From Chloroflexota bacterium (GTDB lineage: Bacteria; Chloroflexota; Dehalococcoidia; UBA2979): DNA of 39,481 nt. Of this stretch, positions 8,072 through 17,642 are shown piece after piece. Where the stretch lies: assembly GCA_016866055.1 (NCBI GenBank), contig VGNK01000004.1, positions 1 to 39,481 on the forward strand, given 5' to 3'. A model generated the notes under the pieces. It saw nothing but the letters and a program-made list of their open reading frames with translations, was not told where the DNA came from and ran no database searches. Positions within the stretch are counted from its first letter, which is position 1, and every line of letters begins with the position of its first letter. A program made the position numbers and the translations under genes.

Positions 8072-8333
8072 GGGCCCAGAGAGCCGGGGGCAGGTGGAAG
8101 CCCGGCGCCCGACCAGCGGCGGCCGAATGGACCCGGGAGTCTCGGCCCGAACCGGCGCGCGCAGGCGCTGCGCCGCCGCAGTAGGCGCCGACGGTGCGGG
8201 CGCCGTTATCCAGGCCCAGGACATCGCCCTGCCGCGAGGCGCGGGCCGCGTCCCGAACGAGCCCTCCCGCGGGGAGGGGATGTGGGTGGCACCGCGAGGA
8301 CCATCGCCCCACGGGCGGTGGTCCTCTGATTTT
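8072..8333 (+). promoter_or_regulatory. T-box riboswitch leader, tRNA-Trp type
   Basis: The T-box sequence GGGTGGCACCGCG lies at 8284-8296. It forms the canonical antiterminator: GTGGG (8282-8286) pairs with CCCAC (8308-8312), the 7-base bulge TGGCACC (8287-8293) follows, and GCG (8294-8296) pairs with CGC (8305-8307). The bulge TGGC would pair with an acceptor end GCCA, that is a discriminator G as in tRNA-Trp. Stem I can be drawn as GGGCC/GGCCC (8072-8076/8144-8148), AGA/TCT, a GAG/GAG internal loop at the kink-turn position, CCGGG/CCCGG (8084-8088/8132-8136), then a loop whose 3' side reads GAATGGA. That puts a TGG (Trp) specifier at 8128-8130 followed by a purine, as required. The upper Stem I and Stems II-III were not resolved. 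Uncharged tRNA-Trp would stabilise the antiterminator and allow trp transcription. Confidence 0.88.
8296..8333 (+). terminator. Rho-independent terminator of the T-box leader
   Basis: A 14-bp stem (8296-8309 with 8313-8326, one G-U pair, 3-base loop) is followed by TGATTTT. Its left arm includes the 3' half of the antiterminator (8305-8312), so the two structures exclude each other, which is the switch of a transcriptional T-box. Confidence 0.85.
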
Positions 8334-8342
8334 GTGGGTGGT

Positions 8343-8375
8343 GCGCGGGGCGCCGGGTCGGCTGGCGCCGCGCGC
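8343..8375 (+). other. Stable hairpin between T-box terminator and leader ORF
   Basis: Bases 8343-8354 pair with 8364-8375 (11 of 12 pairs, one G-G mismatch) around a 9-base loop. It ends 7 bases before the AGGAG ribosome site of the Trp-codon leader ORF. It has no T-run, so it is unlikely to be a terminator; a role in RNA stability or in presenting the leader ribosome site is possible. Confidence 0.5.
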
Positions 8376-8393
8376 GGCAGAGAGGAGCCGGGG

Positions 8394-8513
8394 ATGAGCA
8401 TCTTCACCGCGCCGGCGGGTCGCGTCGAGCGGACCGCGCGGGGGCGCTGGTGGTGGTGCTCGGTTTGCTGCCCCGCTCCCCGGCGCGGAGGCGAGGCGCG
8501 CGATGCTCGGTGA
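8394..8513 (+). CDS. Putative tryptophan leader peptide (Trp-Trp-Trp), coupled to trpE
   Basis: A 39-codon ORF starts at ATG 8394 with a textbook AGGAG ribosome site (8383-8387) 6 bases upstream. Codons 19-21 are TGG TGG TGG (8448-8456), inside the local sequence GRWWWCSVCC. The stop TGA (8511-8513) lies 8 bases past the trpE ATG at 8503, so the leader overlaps the trpE start in another frame. The trpE ribosome-site candidates (8487-8496) are within the leader's last third. Ribosomes stalled at the Trp codons would leave the trpE start free, while ribosomes finishing the ORF would run over it. In B. subtilis the rtpLP ORF, with three Trp codons and downstream of a T-box, controls rtpA in this way. 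The peptide itself shows no known domain. Function is inferred from position and codons. Confidence 0.6.
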   Translation: MSIFTAPAGRVERTARGRWWWCSVCCPAPRRGGEARDAR

Positions 8514-9978
8514 GTACACGCCCCCGCTCCCGGACGTGCGGCGGCTCGCCGGCCGCGGCAACGTCGTGCCCGTCTACCGCGAGGTGCGCGCCGATCTCGA
8601 GACGCCGGTCTCGGCGTTCCTCAAGGTCGCCCGCGGGCCGTACTCGTACCTGCTCGAGTCCGTCGAAGGCGGCGAGCGGATGGGCCGCTACTCGTTCATC
8701 GGCACCGAGCCGTATCGCGTGCTCTCGCGCGAGCACGCCGACGGGGACCCGCTCGTCGAGATCGAGCGCGAGCTCAGCCGCTTCCGGCCGGTCCCCGTGC
8801 CGGGACTCCCGCGCTTCCACGGAGGCGCGGTCGGCTACCTCGGCTACGAGGTCGTCACGCACTTCGAGCCGCGCGTGCGGCTCGCCGGCCCGGACGTGCT
8901 CGGCATCCCCGAGTCGTGGCTGATGTTCACCGACACATTGCTCGTCTTCGACCACGTGATGCACACCATCAAGGTCGTGGCGCACGTGCGCCTCGACGGG
9001 GACATCGACGCCTCGTACGAGCAGGCGCGCTGGAAGATCGACCAGCTGATCGCGCGGCTCGACGCGCCGCTCGGCGCGCTGCCCTACGTGCCGTTCAGCG
9101 GGCGCGCGGGCCAGGTCGTGCGCTCGAACTGGGAGCGCGAGGACTTCCTGAACGCGGTGAGGCGCACGAAGCAGTACATCGTCGCGGGCGACATCATCCA
9201 GGCGGTGCTCTCGCAGCGCTTCACCCGCGAGACCGGCGCGCACCCGTTCGAGGTCTATCGCAGCCTGCGCGCGATCAACCCCTCGCCGTACATGTACTAC
9301 CTGCAGTTCGGCGAGACGACGATCGTCGGCGCGTCGCCGGAGCTGCTCGTCAATGTCGAGGAGGGCGTGGTCGAGGTGCACCCGATCGCGGGTACACGAC
9401 CGCGCGGGAAGACGCCGCTCGATGACGAGCGGCTCGCGGAGGAGCTGCGCAGCGACCCGAAAGAGATCGCGGAGCACATCATGCTGCTCGACCTCGGCCG
9501 CAACGACGTCGGCCGCGTGGCGGAGCCCGGGAGCGTGCAGGTCACGCAGCAGCTCGACCTCGAGTACTACTCGCACGTCATGCACATCGTGAGCCACGTG
9601 CGGGGCAGGCTTCGCGGGGGGGTGTCGCCGTACGACGCGCTGCGCGCGGGCTACCCGGCCGGCACGGTGAGCGGAGCGCCGAAGATCCGCGCGATGGAGA
9701 TCATCGCGGAGCTGGAGCCCGACCAGCGCGGGCCCTACGCGGGGGCGGTCGGCTTCTTCGACCTCTCCGGGAACATCGAGACGTGCATCACGATTCGCAC
9801 GCTCGTCATGCGCGGCGGGCACGCGCACGTGCAGGCGGGCGCGGGGATCGTCTTCGATTCCGATCCCGTGCGCGAGTTCGAGGAGTGCGAGCACAAGGCG
9901 CGCGCGCTGCTCGCGGCGATCGACGACGCGGAGCGCGGCGAGGGCCGTGCCGCGCCGACGGGAAGCCTGGGGTACTGA
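8503..9978 (+). CDS. trpE: Anthranilate synthase component I
   Basis: The enzyme converts chorismate and ammonia (from TrpG) to anthranilate, the first committed step to tryptophan. The N-terminal LLES motif (residues 50-53) belongs to the tryptophan feedback site. The chorismate-binding domain has IIQAVLSQRF, PSPYMYYL, ASPELLV, PIAGTRPRGKT, LLDLGRNDVGRV, YPAGTVSGAPKIRAMEII and QAGAGIV. At 491 residues it is a stand-alone TrpE without a fused glutaminase. ATG 8503 has GGAGG/GAGG sites 6-11 bases upstream and overlaps the leader ORF. It is the first structural gene of the operon, under T-box control. Confidence 0.96.
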   Translation: MLGEYTPPLPDVRRLAGRGNVVPVYREVRADLETPVSAFLKVARGPYSYLLESVEGGERMGRYSFIGTEPYRVLSREHADGDPLVEIERELSRFRPVPVPGLPRFHGGAVGYLGYEVVTHFEPRVRLAGPDVLGIPESWLMFTDTLLVFDHVMHTIKVVAHVRLDGDIDASYEQARWKIDQLIARLDAPLGALPYVPFSGRAGQVVRSNWEREDFLNAVRRTKQYIVAGDIIQAVLSQRFTRETGAHPFEVYRSLRAINPSPYMYYLQFGETTIVGASPELLVNVEEGVVEVHPIAGTRPRGKTPLDDERLAEELRSDPKEIAEHIMLLDLGRNDVGRVAEPGSVQVTQQLDLEYYSHVMHIVSHVRGRLRGGVSPYDALRAGYPAGTVSGAPKIRAMEIIAELEPDQRGPYAGAVGFFDLSGNIETCITIRTLVMRGGHAHVQAGAGIVFDSDPVREFEECEHKARALLAAIDDAERGEGRAAPTGSLGY

Positions 9979-9979
9979 G

Positions 9980-10930
9980 GTGGCGAACGCCGGGTCGCCA
10001 GCGCCGGGTCCGCGGCTCGCGGCGGCGGCCGTGATGGTGCGCGAGGACGACGCGATGCTGCTCGTGCGTCACGCCGAGCGTCGCGGCGAGCCGGGCCCGT
10101 TCGGCGGGCGCTGGACGCTCCCGCTCGCGGTCGTCGCAGAGCGCGAGGCCGCGGAGGACGCGGTCGCGCGCGTGCTGCGCGAGCAGCTGCACGTCGCCCC
10201 GGGCGCCTCCGAGTTCAGCGACACGCTCTACCTGCTCGGCGAGCGAGGCGAGCGCTTCGTGGTGAACGCGTTCCTCTGCGTCGGCTGGGCCGGCGAGCCG
10301 CGGGTGAGCGCGCGCACCTACGCGGACGCGGCGTGGGTGGCCCCGGGCCGCGCGCTCGGCCTGGAGGGCGACCTCGCCGACGGCCTCGGGGAGTGGATCG
10401 CGACCGCGTTCGACCGCGAGGCGACCGCGCCGACCCCGGAGGCGCTCGAGGCGCGGATCGGCGAGGCGCGGGGCGCGCTGCTCGCGGCGTTCGACGCGAT
10501 CGCGGTGCAGGCGCGCACGACCGCGCTGGACGGGGAATGGTCGCCGCTCGACCTGCTCGCCCACGTCGCGGACGTCGAGGCGTACTACGTCGCGGAGACG
10601 CGCCGCGTGCTCGGCACGCCCGGCCATACCTGGCGCTCCTTCAACGAGGCGCAGTGGGAGGCCGCGCGCGCCCTGCGCGGCCGCGTGCACGGTCCGGAGG
10701 AGGCCGCAGCGGTGCGCGCGCGCGTGGATGCGGTGCGCGCCGAGACGCGGCGCTGGCTCGCCGGGCTCACCGTTGACGACCTCGCCGCCTATGGGAACGA
10801 CGCCGAGCGCGGCGTCGTGCGGGTGGCGGACCGCATCGACAAGATCGCGCGCCACGACGAGGAGCACGCGCACCAGCTGCGCACGATGGAGCGCCTGGCG
10901 CGTGTGGCCGGTGGCCCGCTCAGTACATAA
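9980..10930 (+). CDS. Nudix-like plus DinB-like two-domain protein
   Basis: The N-terminal half (about residues 15-145) resembles a Nudix hydrolase: [18 protein letters not shown], then [11 protein letters not shown]. However, the Nudix box is degenerate, reading [10 protein letters not shown] where REUxEE is expected, so the metal-binding glutamates are largely missing. The C-terminal half (about 160-316) resembles the DinB/DUF664 four-helix family, with [17 protein letters not shown] and [16 protein letters not shown] supplying His residues for a metal triad. GTG 9980 starts one base after the trpE stop. It lies between trpE and trpG inside the operon, where no trp function requires it. A structural or thiol-transferase-type role is possible; the function is unknown. 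Confidence 0.75.
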   Translation: MANAGSPAPGPRLAAAAVMVREDDAMLLVRHAERRGEPGPFGGRWTLPLAVVAEREAAEDAVARVLREQLHVAPGASEFSDTLYLLGERGERFVVNAFLCVGWAGEPRVSARTYADAAWVAPGRALGLEGDLADGLGEWIATAFDREATAPTPEALEARIGEARGALLAAFDAIAVQARTTALDGEWSPLDLLAHVADVEAYYVAETRRVLGTPGHTWRSFNEAQWEAARALRGRVHGPEEAAAVRARVDAVRAETRRWLAGLTVDDLAAYGNDAERGVVRVADRIDKIARHDEEHAHQLRTMERLARVAGGPLST

Positions 10931-10970
10931 TGGAAAGACGCGCGACGGCGCGCGCGGCGGGAGCAAGACG

Positions 10971-11558
<588 letters not shown>

Positions 11559-11584
11559 GGCCGCGCGGGGCTGGAGGTGAGACG

Positions 11585-12649
11585 ATGATCAAGGAGGCGA
11601 TCGCCGCGCTCGTCGACGAGCGCCGCGACCTCACCGAGGCCGAGGCCTCCGAGGTGATGGCGGAGATCATGCGCGCCGGCACCGAGGGCGCCGAGGGCGT
11701 GCGCGCGACCGAGGCGCAGTTCGGGGCGTTCGTCACGGCGCTCCGGCTCAAGGGCGAGTCGATCGACGAGATCACCGGGATGGCGCGCGCGATGCGCGCC
11801 TACGCGCTCAAGGTCGAGGTCGACGCGCGGCCGCTGCTCGACACCGCGGGCACGGGCGGATCGCGCAAGAAGCGCTTCAACGCGTCCACGGCGGCGGCGT
11901 TCGTCACGGCGGCGGCCGGCGCGAAGGTCGCGAAGCACGGCAACCGCGCAGCCACCTCGCGCTCCGGGTCGGCGGACCTGCTCGAGGCGCTCGGCGCGCA
12001 CATCGCGCTCACGCCGGCGCAGGTCGCGGAGTGCATCCGGCGCTGCGGCGTCGGCTTCATGTTCGCGCAGTCGATGCACCCGGCGATGAAGTTCGCGGGG
12101 CCGCTGCGGCCGCAGATCGGCATCCGCACGGTCTTCAACATCCTCGGGCCACTCACGAATCCGGCCGGCGCGAGCTGCCACGTGATGGGCGTGCCGGACG
12201 TGGCGCTCGCGGAGAAGCTCGCGCACGTGCTCGCGCGGCTCGAGATGCGGCACGCGCTCGTCGTCTCCGGCGCGGACGGCCTCGACGACATCACGGTGAC
12301 CGGGCCGACCACGGTGTTCGAGGTGCGCGCGGGCGCGGTCACCCGCAGCGAGATCACGCCAGGGCAGATCGGGCTGAGCACCCACCGCCCCGAGGACCTC
12401 GTGGGGGGGACGCCGCAGGAGAACGCGGCGCTGCTGCGGCAGATCTTCAACGCCGAGGGCCCGCCCGCGGTGCGCGACCTCGTGCTCGCGAACGCCGGCG
12501 CGGGGCTCTACGTGACGGGGCTCGCCGCGTCGATCCGCCAGGGCGTCGAGATGGCGCAGGAAGCGATCCGCACGGGCGACGCCGCCGCGCGCGTCGGCGC
12601 GTTCGTGGAGGCGACGCGCCGCGTCGCCGCCGGCTCTGCATCGCGGTAG
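11585..12649 (+). CDS. trpD: Anthranilate phosphoribosyltransferase
   Basis: The enzyme transfers phosphoribose from PRPP to anthranilate. Key signatures are LLDTAGTGGSRKKRFNAST (the PRPP-binding glycine loop, from about residue 81), AKHGNRAATSRSGSADLLEALG, and the second substrate motif IRTVFNILGPLTNPA. VSGADGLDDIT and GGTPQENAALL are also typical. The loop reads GTGGSRKK where E. coli has GTGGDGSN, a variant worth noting. The length of 354 residues is normal. ATG 11585 has GGAGGTGAG 4 bases upstream. trpC follows after 10 bases. Confidence 0.95.
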   Translation: MIKEAIAALVDERRDLTEAEASEVMAEIMRAGTEGAEGVRATEAQFGAFVTALRLKGESIDEITGMARAMRAYALKVEVDARPLLDTAGTGGSRKKRFNASTAAAFVTAAAGAKVAKHGNRAATSRSGSADLLEALGAHIALTPAQVAECIRRCGVGFMFAQSMHPAMKFAGPLRPQIGIRTVFNILGPLTNPAGASCHVMGVPDVALAEKLAHVLARLEMRHALVVSGADGLDDITVTGPTTVFEVRAGAVTRSEITPGQIGLSTHRPEDLVGGTPQENAALLRQIFNAEGPPAVRDLVLANAGAGLYVTGLAASIRQGVEMAQEAIRTGDAAARVGAFVEATRRVAAGSASR

Positions 12650-12659
12650 CGCGCCCGCG

Positions 12660-13532
12660 ATGAGCGAGACGCGCGCCACCGGAACGATCCTCGACCGCAT
12701 CGTCGCGCGCCGCCGCGAGCGGCTCGCGGAGGCGCGCCGGGCGGTCGCCGAGCCAACGCTCGCCGCGCGCGCGGCGGCCGCGCCGCCCGCGATCGACTTC
12801 GCCGCGCGGCTGCGCGAGGGGCGTCCCGGGGCGCCGGAGGGGGCGCGGCTGCGCCTGATCGCCGAGATCAAGCGCGCCTCGCCGAGCAAGGGCGTCTTCG
12901 ACGCCGACCTCGACGCCGGGCGCCAGGCCGCCGCCTACGCCTCCGCCTCCGCCGCGGCGATCTCCGTGCTCACGGAGCCCGACTTCTTCGCCGGCGGCCT
13001 CGCGGACCTCGCCGCTGCGCGCGCCGCCGCCCGCGAGGACGCCGACCGGCCGGCGCTCCTCTGCAAGGACTTCCTCTTCGACCGCTACCAGTTGCTCGAG
13101 GCGCGGGCCGCCGGCGCCGACGCGCTGCTGCTGATCGTCGCGATGCTCGACCCGGCGGCGCTCGCCGCGCTCGTCGCGGAGACGCGCGCGCTCGGGATGG
13201 AGCCGCTCGTCGAGGTGCACGACCCGGGCGAGCTGCGCGCGGCGCTCGACGCGGGTGCGCGTGTGATCGGCGTGAACAACCGCGACCTGCACACGTTCGA
13301 CGAGGATCTCGGCGTCTTCGAGCGGCTCGCGCCGCTCGTGCCGGCAGGGGTCGTGCTCGTCGCCGAGTCCGCCATCCGCACCGCCGCGGACGCCGCGCGC
13401 ATGGCGGCGGCCGGCGCGCATGCGATCCTCGTCGGCGAGGCGCTGGTCGCCGGCGGCGACGTCGCCGCGAAAGCGGCCGAGCTGATGCGCGCCGTGGCCC
13501 CGGCGACGGCGACGCGGGAGGCGCGCCCGTGA
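12660..13532 (+). CDS. trpC: Indole-3-glycerol phosphate synthase
   Basis: The enzyme closes CdRP to indole-3-glycerol phosphate with loss of CO2 and water. It is a TIM barrel with the catalytic residues in view: LIAEIKRASPSKGVF (first Lys and substrate loop, near residue 67), LLCKDFLFD (second Lys), MEPLVEVHD (Glu), GVNNRDL (Asn), and LVAESAIRT (Glu-Ser). The length of 290 residues is slightly above usual because of an Ala-rich N-terminal arm. The trpF GTG overlaps its TGA by 4 bases. It is a separate polypeptide from TrpF, unlike the E. coli fusion. Confidence 0.95.
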   Translation: MSETRATGTILDRIVARRRERLAEARRAVAEPTLAARAAAAPPAIDFAARLREGRPGAPEGARLRLIAEIKRASPSKGVFDADLDAGRQAAAYASASAAAISVLTEPDFFAGGLADLAAARAAAREDADRPALLCKDFLFDRYQLLEARAAGADALLLIVAMLDPAALAALVAETRALGMEPLVEVHDPGELRAALDAGARVIGVNNRDLHTFDEDLGVFERLAPLVPAGVVLVAESAIRTAADAARMAAAGAHAILVGEALVAGGDVAAKAAELMRAVAPATATREARP

Positions 13533-14277
13533 CGCTCGTGAAGATCTGCGGCAACCGCACACCGGCGGACGTGCTCGCCGCCGCTGAGGCAGGCGCCGAC
13601 CTCGTCGGGATCATGTTCGCGGAGTCCACGCGACGCGTCGACGTACACGAGGCGCAGGCGATGGTGCGCGCGCTCGGCGCGTCGCTCGCCGAGCACGAGA
13701 TGGCGATGCCGCCGCCGGCGCTTCCGCACGTGCGCGAGGAGGTCGGCCCCTGGTTCCGCCACGGCGCCTCCGTGATCGAGGCGTACCTCGAGGTGAAGCG
13801 CCCGCTCACCGTCGGCCTCTTCGCCGATCAGCCGATCGAGGAGGTGAACGAGATCGCCGCCGAGGCCGGCGTCGACCTCGTGCAGCTCTCCGGCGACGAG
13901 ACCTGGGAGGAGTGCTTGCTCGTGACGCGGCAGGTGATCCAGGTCGTGCACGTCTCGCCGATCGACTCGCCCTCGGACCCGATGGAGCACGTGCAGCCGG
14001 GCTTCGCACTCGCGCTGATGCTCGACTCGGCGCACGGCCCCTACCGCGGGGGCACGGGCCGCACGTTCGACTGGGAGGTCGCGCGCGCGGTCGCCGCGCG
14101 CATCCCGGTGATGCTCGCGGGCGGGCTCACGCCGGAGAATGTCGGCGACGCGATTGCCCGGGTGCGGCCGTGGGCGGTCGACGTCTCGAGCGGGACCGAG
14201 AGCGGCGGACGCAAGGATCACGAGAAGGTGCGCGCGTTCATCGCGGCGGTGCGCGCCGCGGACGCGGGGACGAGACG

Positions 14278-14281
<4 letters not shown>
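13529..14281 (+). CDS. trpF: Phosphoribosylanthranilate isomerase, with an internal insertion
   Basis: The enzyme performs the Amadori rearrangement of PRA to Cd[18 protein letters not shown] holds the catalytic Cys near residue 7, and [19 protein letters not shown] holds the catalytic Asp. [10 protein letters not shown] and VDVSSGTES form the phosphate site. At 250 residues it is longer than the usual 200-220. The extra stretch lies at about residues 54-92, between the second and third barrel strands (around [17 protein letters not shown]). It starts with GTG overlapping the trpC stop and ends overlapping trpB by 4 bases. Confidence 0.93.
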
Positions 14282-15468
<1,187 letters not shown>

Positions 15469-15471
15469 CGA

Positions 15472-15503
15472 CTGCGGGCGGGATCCTCGGGCCCCGCCCG
15501 CAG
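15472..15503 (+). terminator. Hairpin at the end of the trpE-trpB unit
   Basis: A perfect 11-bp stem (15472-15482 with 15493-15503) and a 10-base loop begin 4 bases after the trpB stop. A second short hairpin (GAGTCG/CGACTC) follows at about 15505-15522. There is no T-run, so it would be a Rho-assisted terminator or a 3'-end stabiliser. Confidence 0.5.
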
Positions 15504-15647
15504 CGAGTCGCGCGAGCGACTCCCGGTGCGCGGTGTGCCGCCTACACGATCGAGTGCACCTCGATCACCGCGGCGCACGCGACGTCACGCGACTTCTTCT
15601 CCGCCAGCACGGAGTCGGATGCCGCCACCTGGAGCGCGTCGATCCAG

Positions 15648-15782
15648 CCGCTCGCGGTGAGCCCGCACACCGTGCAGATGCACCTCGCACACATCTTCGA
15701 GAAGCCGGGAGTGGGCTCGCGCACCGAGGCCGTGGTCGTCGCGCTCAAGCGGGGACTGCTGCAGCTGGGCGAGATCGCGTGA
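15648..15782 (+). pseudogene. LuxR/NarL-type HTH remnant of a response regulator
   Basis: The frame reads AVSPHTVQMHLAHIFEKPGV and then GSRTEAVVVALKRGLL to a stop at 15780-15782. This is the DNA-binding half of a GerE/LuxR HTH as found at the C-terminus of NarL-family regulators (typical: SPHTVRTHVRNILEKLGV.SRTEAV). The receiver domain and the first HTH helix are absent; the upstream sequence, from trpB to 15640, shows nothing recognisable. Its TGA overlaps the GTG of the kinase remnant by 4 bases, which preserves the original two-gene operon structure. EKPGV replaces the usual EKLGV. Confidence 0.7.
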
Positions 15783-16877
15783 GCGAGTCGCCCGCCTCGG
15801 CGGGCGCCATCCGCTCTCCGCGCGGCGGCGAGCTCCCCGCCGCCGTCGGCCGGCTGCTCTTCACCCGCGTGCGCCAGAGCGCCTTCTGGCGCGTCCAGGC
15901 AGCAATCGCCGCGGTCACCGCCCTCCACTACGCGACCGCGGCGGTCCTCGCCAACCCGCCGCTCGCCGAGTTCCGCCATCTGCCGGTGGCGCTCTACGTG
16001 TTCCCGATCATCTACGCCAGCCTGCGCTTCGGGCGGGAAGGCGGGATGATGACGGCCGCCACGCTGGCCGTGTTCGCGGTCCCGAGCATCGCGATCTGGC
16101 ACCTGAGCTGGGCCGCCGCCACCGCCGAGATCGTCCAGCTCGCCGCTGCGGCACTCGTGGGTTGTCGCACTCTCCGCGAGCGTGGAGCACGAGCTGACGC
16201 TGCGCGAGTGCGCGGAGCAGCTCGCGCGCCGGCTGCGCGGTGCCAACCGGCTGATCATCCGCGCCCGGGAGGACGAGCGGCTGCGGATCTCGCGAGAGGC
16301 TGCACGACGACGCCGTCCAGCGCCTCGTCCATCTCTGTGACGCGCTCGACATGGTGATGAGCAGCGAGACGGCCTCCCAGGGGACGCGCCGGACGCTCCG
16401 CGACATCCGCACCGAGGTGCAGCACGCCGCCGACGGGCTGCGGCGCTTCAGCCGCGACCTGCGTCCGTCCTGGACGAACTCGGGCTCGCGGCGGCCCTCG
16501 AATGGCTCACCGAGGACGCGGCCGCCCGCACGTCCACGAAGATCACGCTCAGCATCCTCGGCTCCGCGGTGCGACTGAGCCCGGAGGTCGAGCTTGCCTT
16601 CTTCCGGATCGCGCAGGAGGCGCTCCGTAACATCGAGCGCCACGTCCACGCCGAGTACGCGATCGTGACCCTCGAGTTCGCGCCGTGGATGGTCCAGATC
16701 TCCGTCGAGGACGACGGCTGCGGCTTCACGACGCCCGCTTCCCCGGCCGACCTCGTGGCCGGCGGGCGGCTCGGCCTGACCGGGATGCTGGAGCGCGCGG
16801 AGCTGGTCGGCGGGACGCTGCAGCTGGACACCGCGCCGGGGCGCGGGACCGCGCTCTGCATCGCCGTGAAGATCTGA
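15779..16877 (+). pseudogene. Sensor histidine kinase (HisKA_3/NarX-like), broken by three frameshifts
   Basis: The frame from GTG 15779 encodes an N-terminal membrane domain with about four hydrophobic segments (VQAAIAAVTALHYATAAVLA, LPVALYVFPIIYA, MMTAATLAVFAVPSIAIW, IVQLAAAALVG). Near 16160 the reading moves to the frame with ANRLIIRAREDERLRISRE. At about 16299 it moves to LHDDAVQRLVHLCDALDMVM, which contains the phospho-acceptor His region of HisKA_3 kinases. Near 16465 it moves to LDELGLAAALEWLTEDAAA, then FFRIAQEALRNIERH (N box), VEDDGCGF (G1) and GGRLGLTGMLERAELVGG (G2) to the stop at 16877. All domains are present, so the gene was complete before three indels. Confidence 0.78.
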
Positions 16878-16957
16878 CGCGTCCCGGTTGTCGCGGCCAG
16901 CGAGCACCCCCGCAACGCCGGGGGCCGACGGTCAGTGGGGCGGGGAACGCTGAACGG

Positions 16958-17563
16958 CTACGCCAGCCGCCGCCGTAGCTTGCGGATCTCCGCCGAGACC
17001 ACGCCGTTCGCCACGTCGAGCAGCGCGAACGTGCCGAGCTCCGCAGGGCCGTGCCGCATCCCCGGACGCGTCGGGCTGCCGGGGTTCACGAAGAGCACGC
17101 CCTGGTACCAGCCGACGAACTCCTCGTGCGTGTCGCCGAAGCAGACGACGTCGACCGGCTCGCCGAACTTCTGCGCGGTCAACTCGTGCACCGGGCGCCC
17201 CGGCGGGAACTCGAGCGTGTGCGTGAAGTCGAAGCGCGGGCCGGGCCAGCGCGGGTCGTGCACCATGCCGATGCGCACGCCATCGACCTCCACCACGCGC
17301 GTGACGTCGGCGAGGCGGTCGCCGGGCTCGCGCGGGTCGGGGTAGCCGCGCACCGCGAGCACCGGCGCGATGCGCTCGAGGTGGTCGAGCACGATCAGCG
17401 AGTCGAGGTCGCCGCAATGGAGGATGAGCTCGGAGCCCGCCAGCGCCTCGATCAGCTCCTCGGGCAGCGGCTCACCGTCGTCGGCGACGTGCGTGTCGGA
17501 GACGACGGCGACGCGCGTGCTGCCGATGCGCAGGCGTCCCGGCCAAGCTTCGCGGATCTTCAC
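16958..17563 (-). CDS. YfcE/MJ0936-type metallophosphoesterase with altered metal ligands
   Basis: This calcineurin-like phosphoesterase has 201 residues. VAVVSDTHVAD gives the D-x-H motif near residue 20 and ILHCGDLDS the GD motif. IGMVHDPRWPG gives a further His. NPGSPTRPGMRHGPA is the C-terminal family signature. Two usual motifs differ: GN[HC]D reads VRGYPDP, lacking the metal-binding Asn, and GHTH reads CFGDTHEEF. GTG 17563 has GGGAG about 5 bases upstream. The family includes small phosphodiesterases; the substrate here is unknown and activity may be changed. The gene is intact within an otherwise eroded interval. Confidence 0.83.
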   Translation of the reverse strand: MKIREAWPGRLRIGSTRVAVVSDTHVADDGEPLPEELIEALAGSELILHCGDLDSLIVLDHLERIAPVLAVRGYPDPREPGDRLADVTRVVEVDGVRIGMVHDPRWPGPRFDFTHTLEFPPGRPVHELTAQKFGEPVDVVCFGDTHEEFVGWYQGVLFVNPGSPTRPGMRHGPAELGTFALLDVANGVVSAEIRKLRRRLA

Positions 17564-17642
17564 AGTGCTCCCTCGCGCGCGGGTGGCCGCAGCAGGCCGA
17601 CCGCGTGGATCTTGCACGGCGCGCCGCGTGGCGGCCAGCGGC

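Noticed and set aside
8334-8350. Second T-box core (GTGGGTGGTGCGCGG)
   Set aside because: It resembles the first half of the T-box sequence but lacks the ACC of the bulge and has no partner terminator with a T-run.
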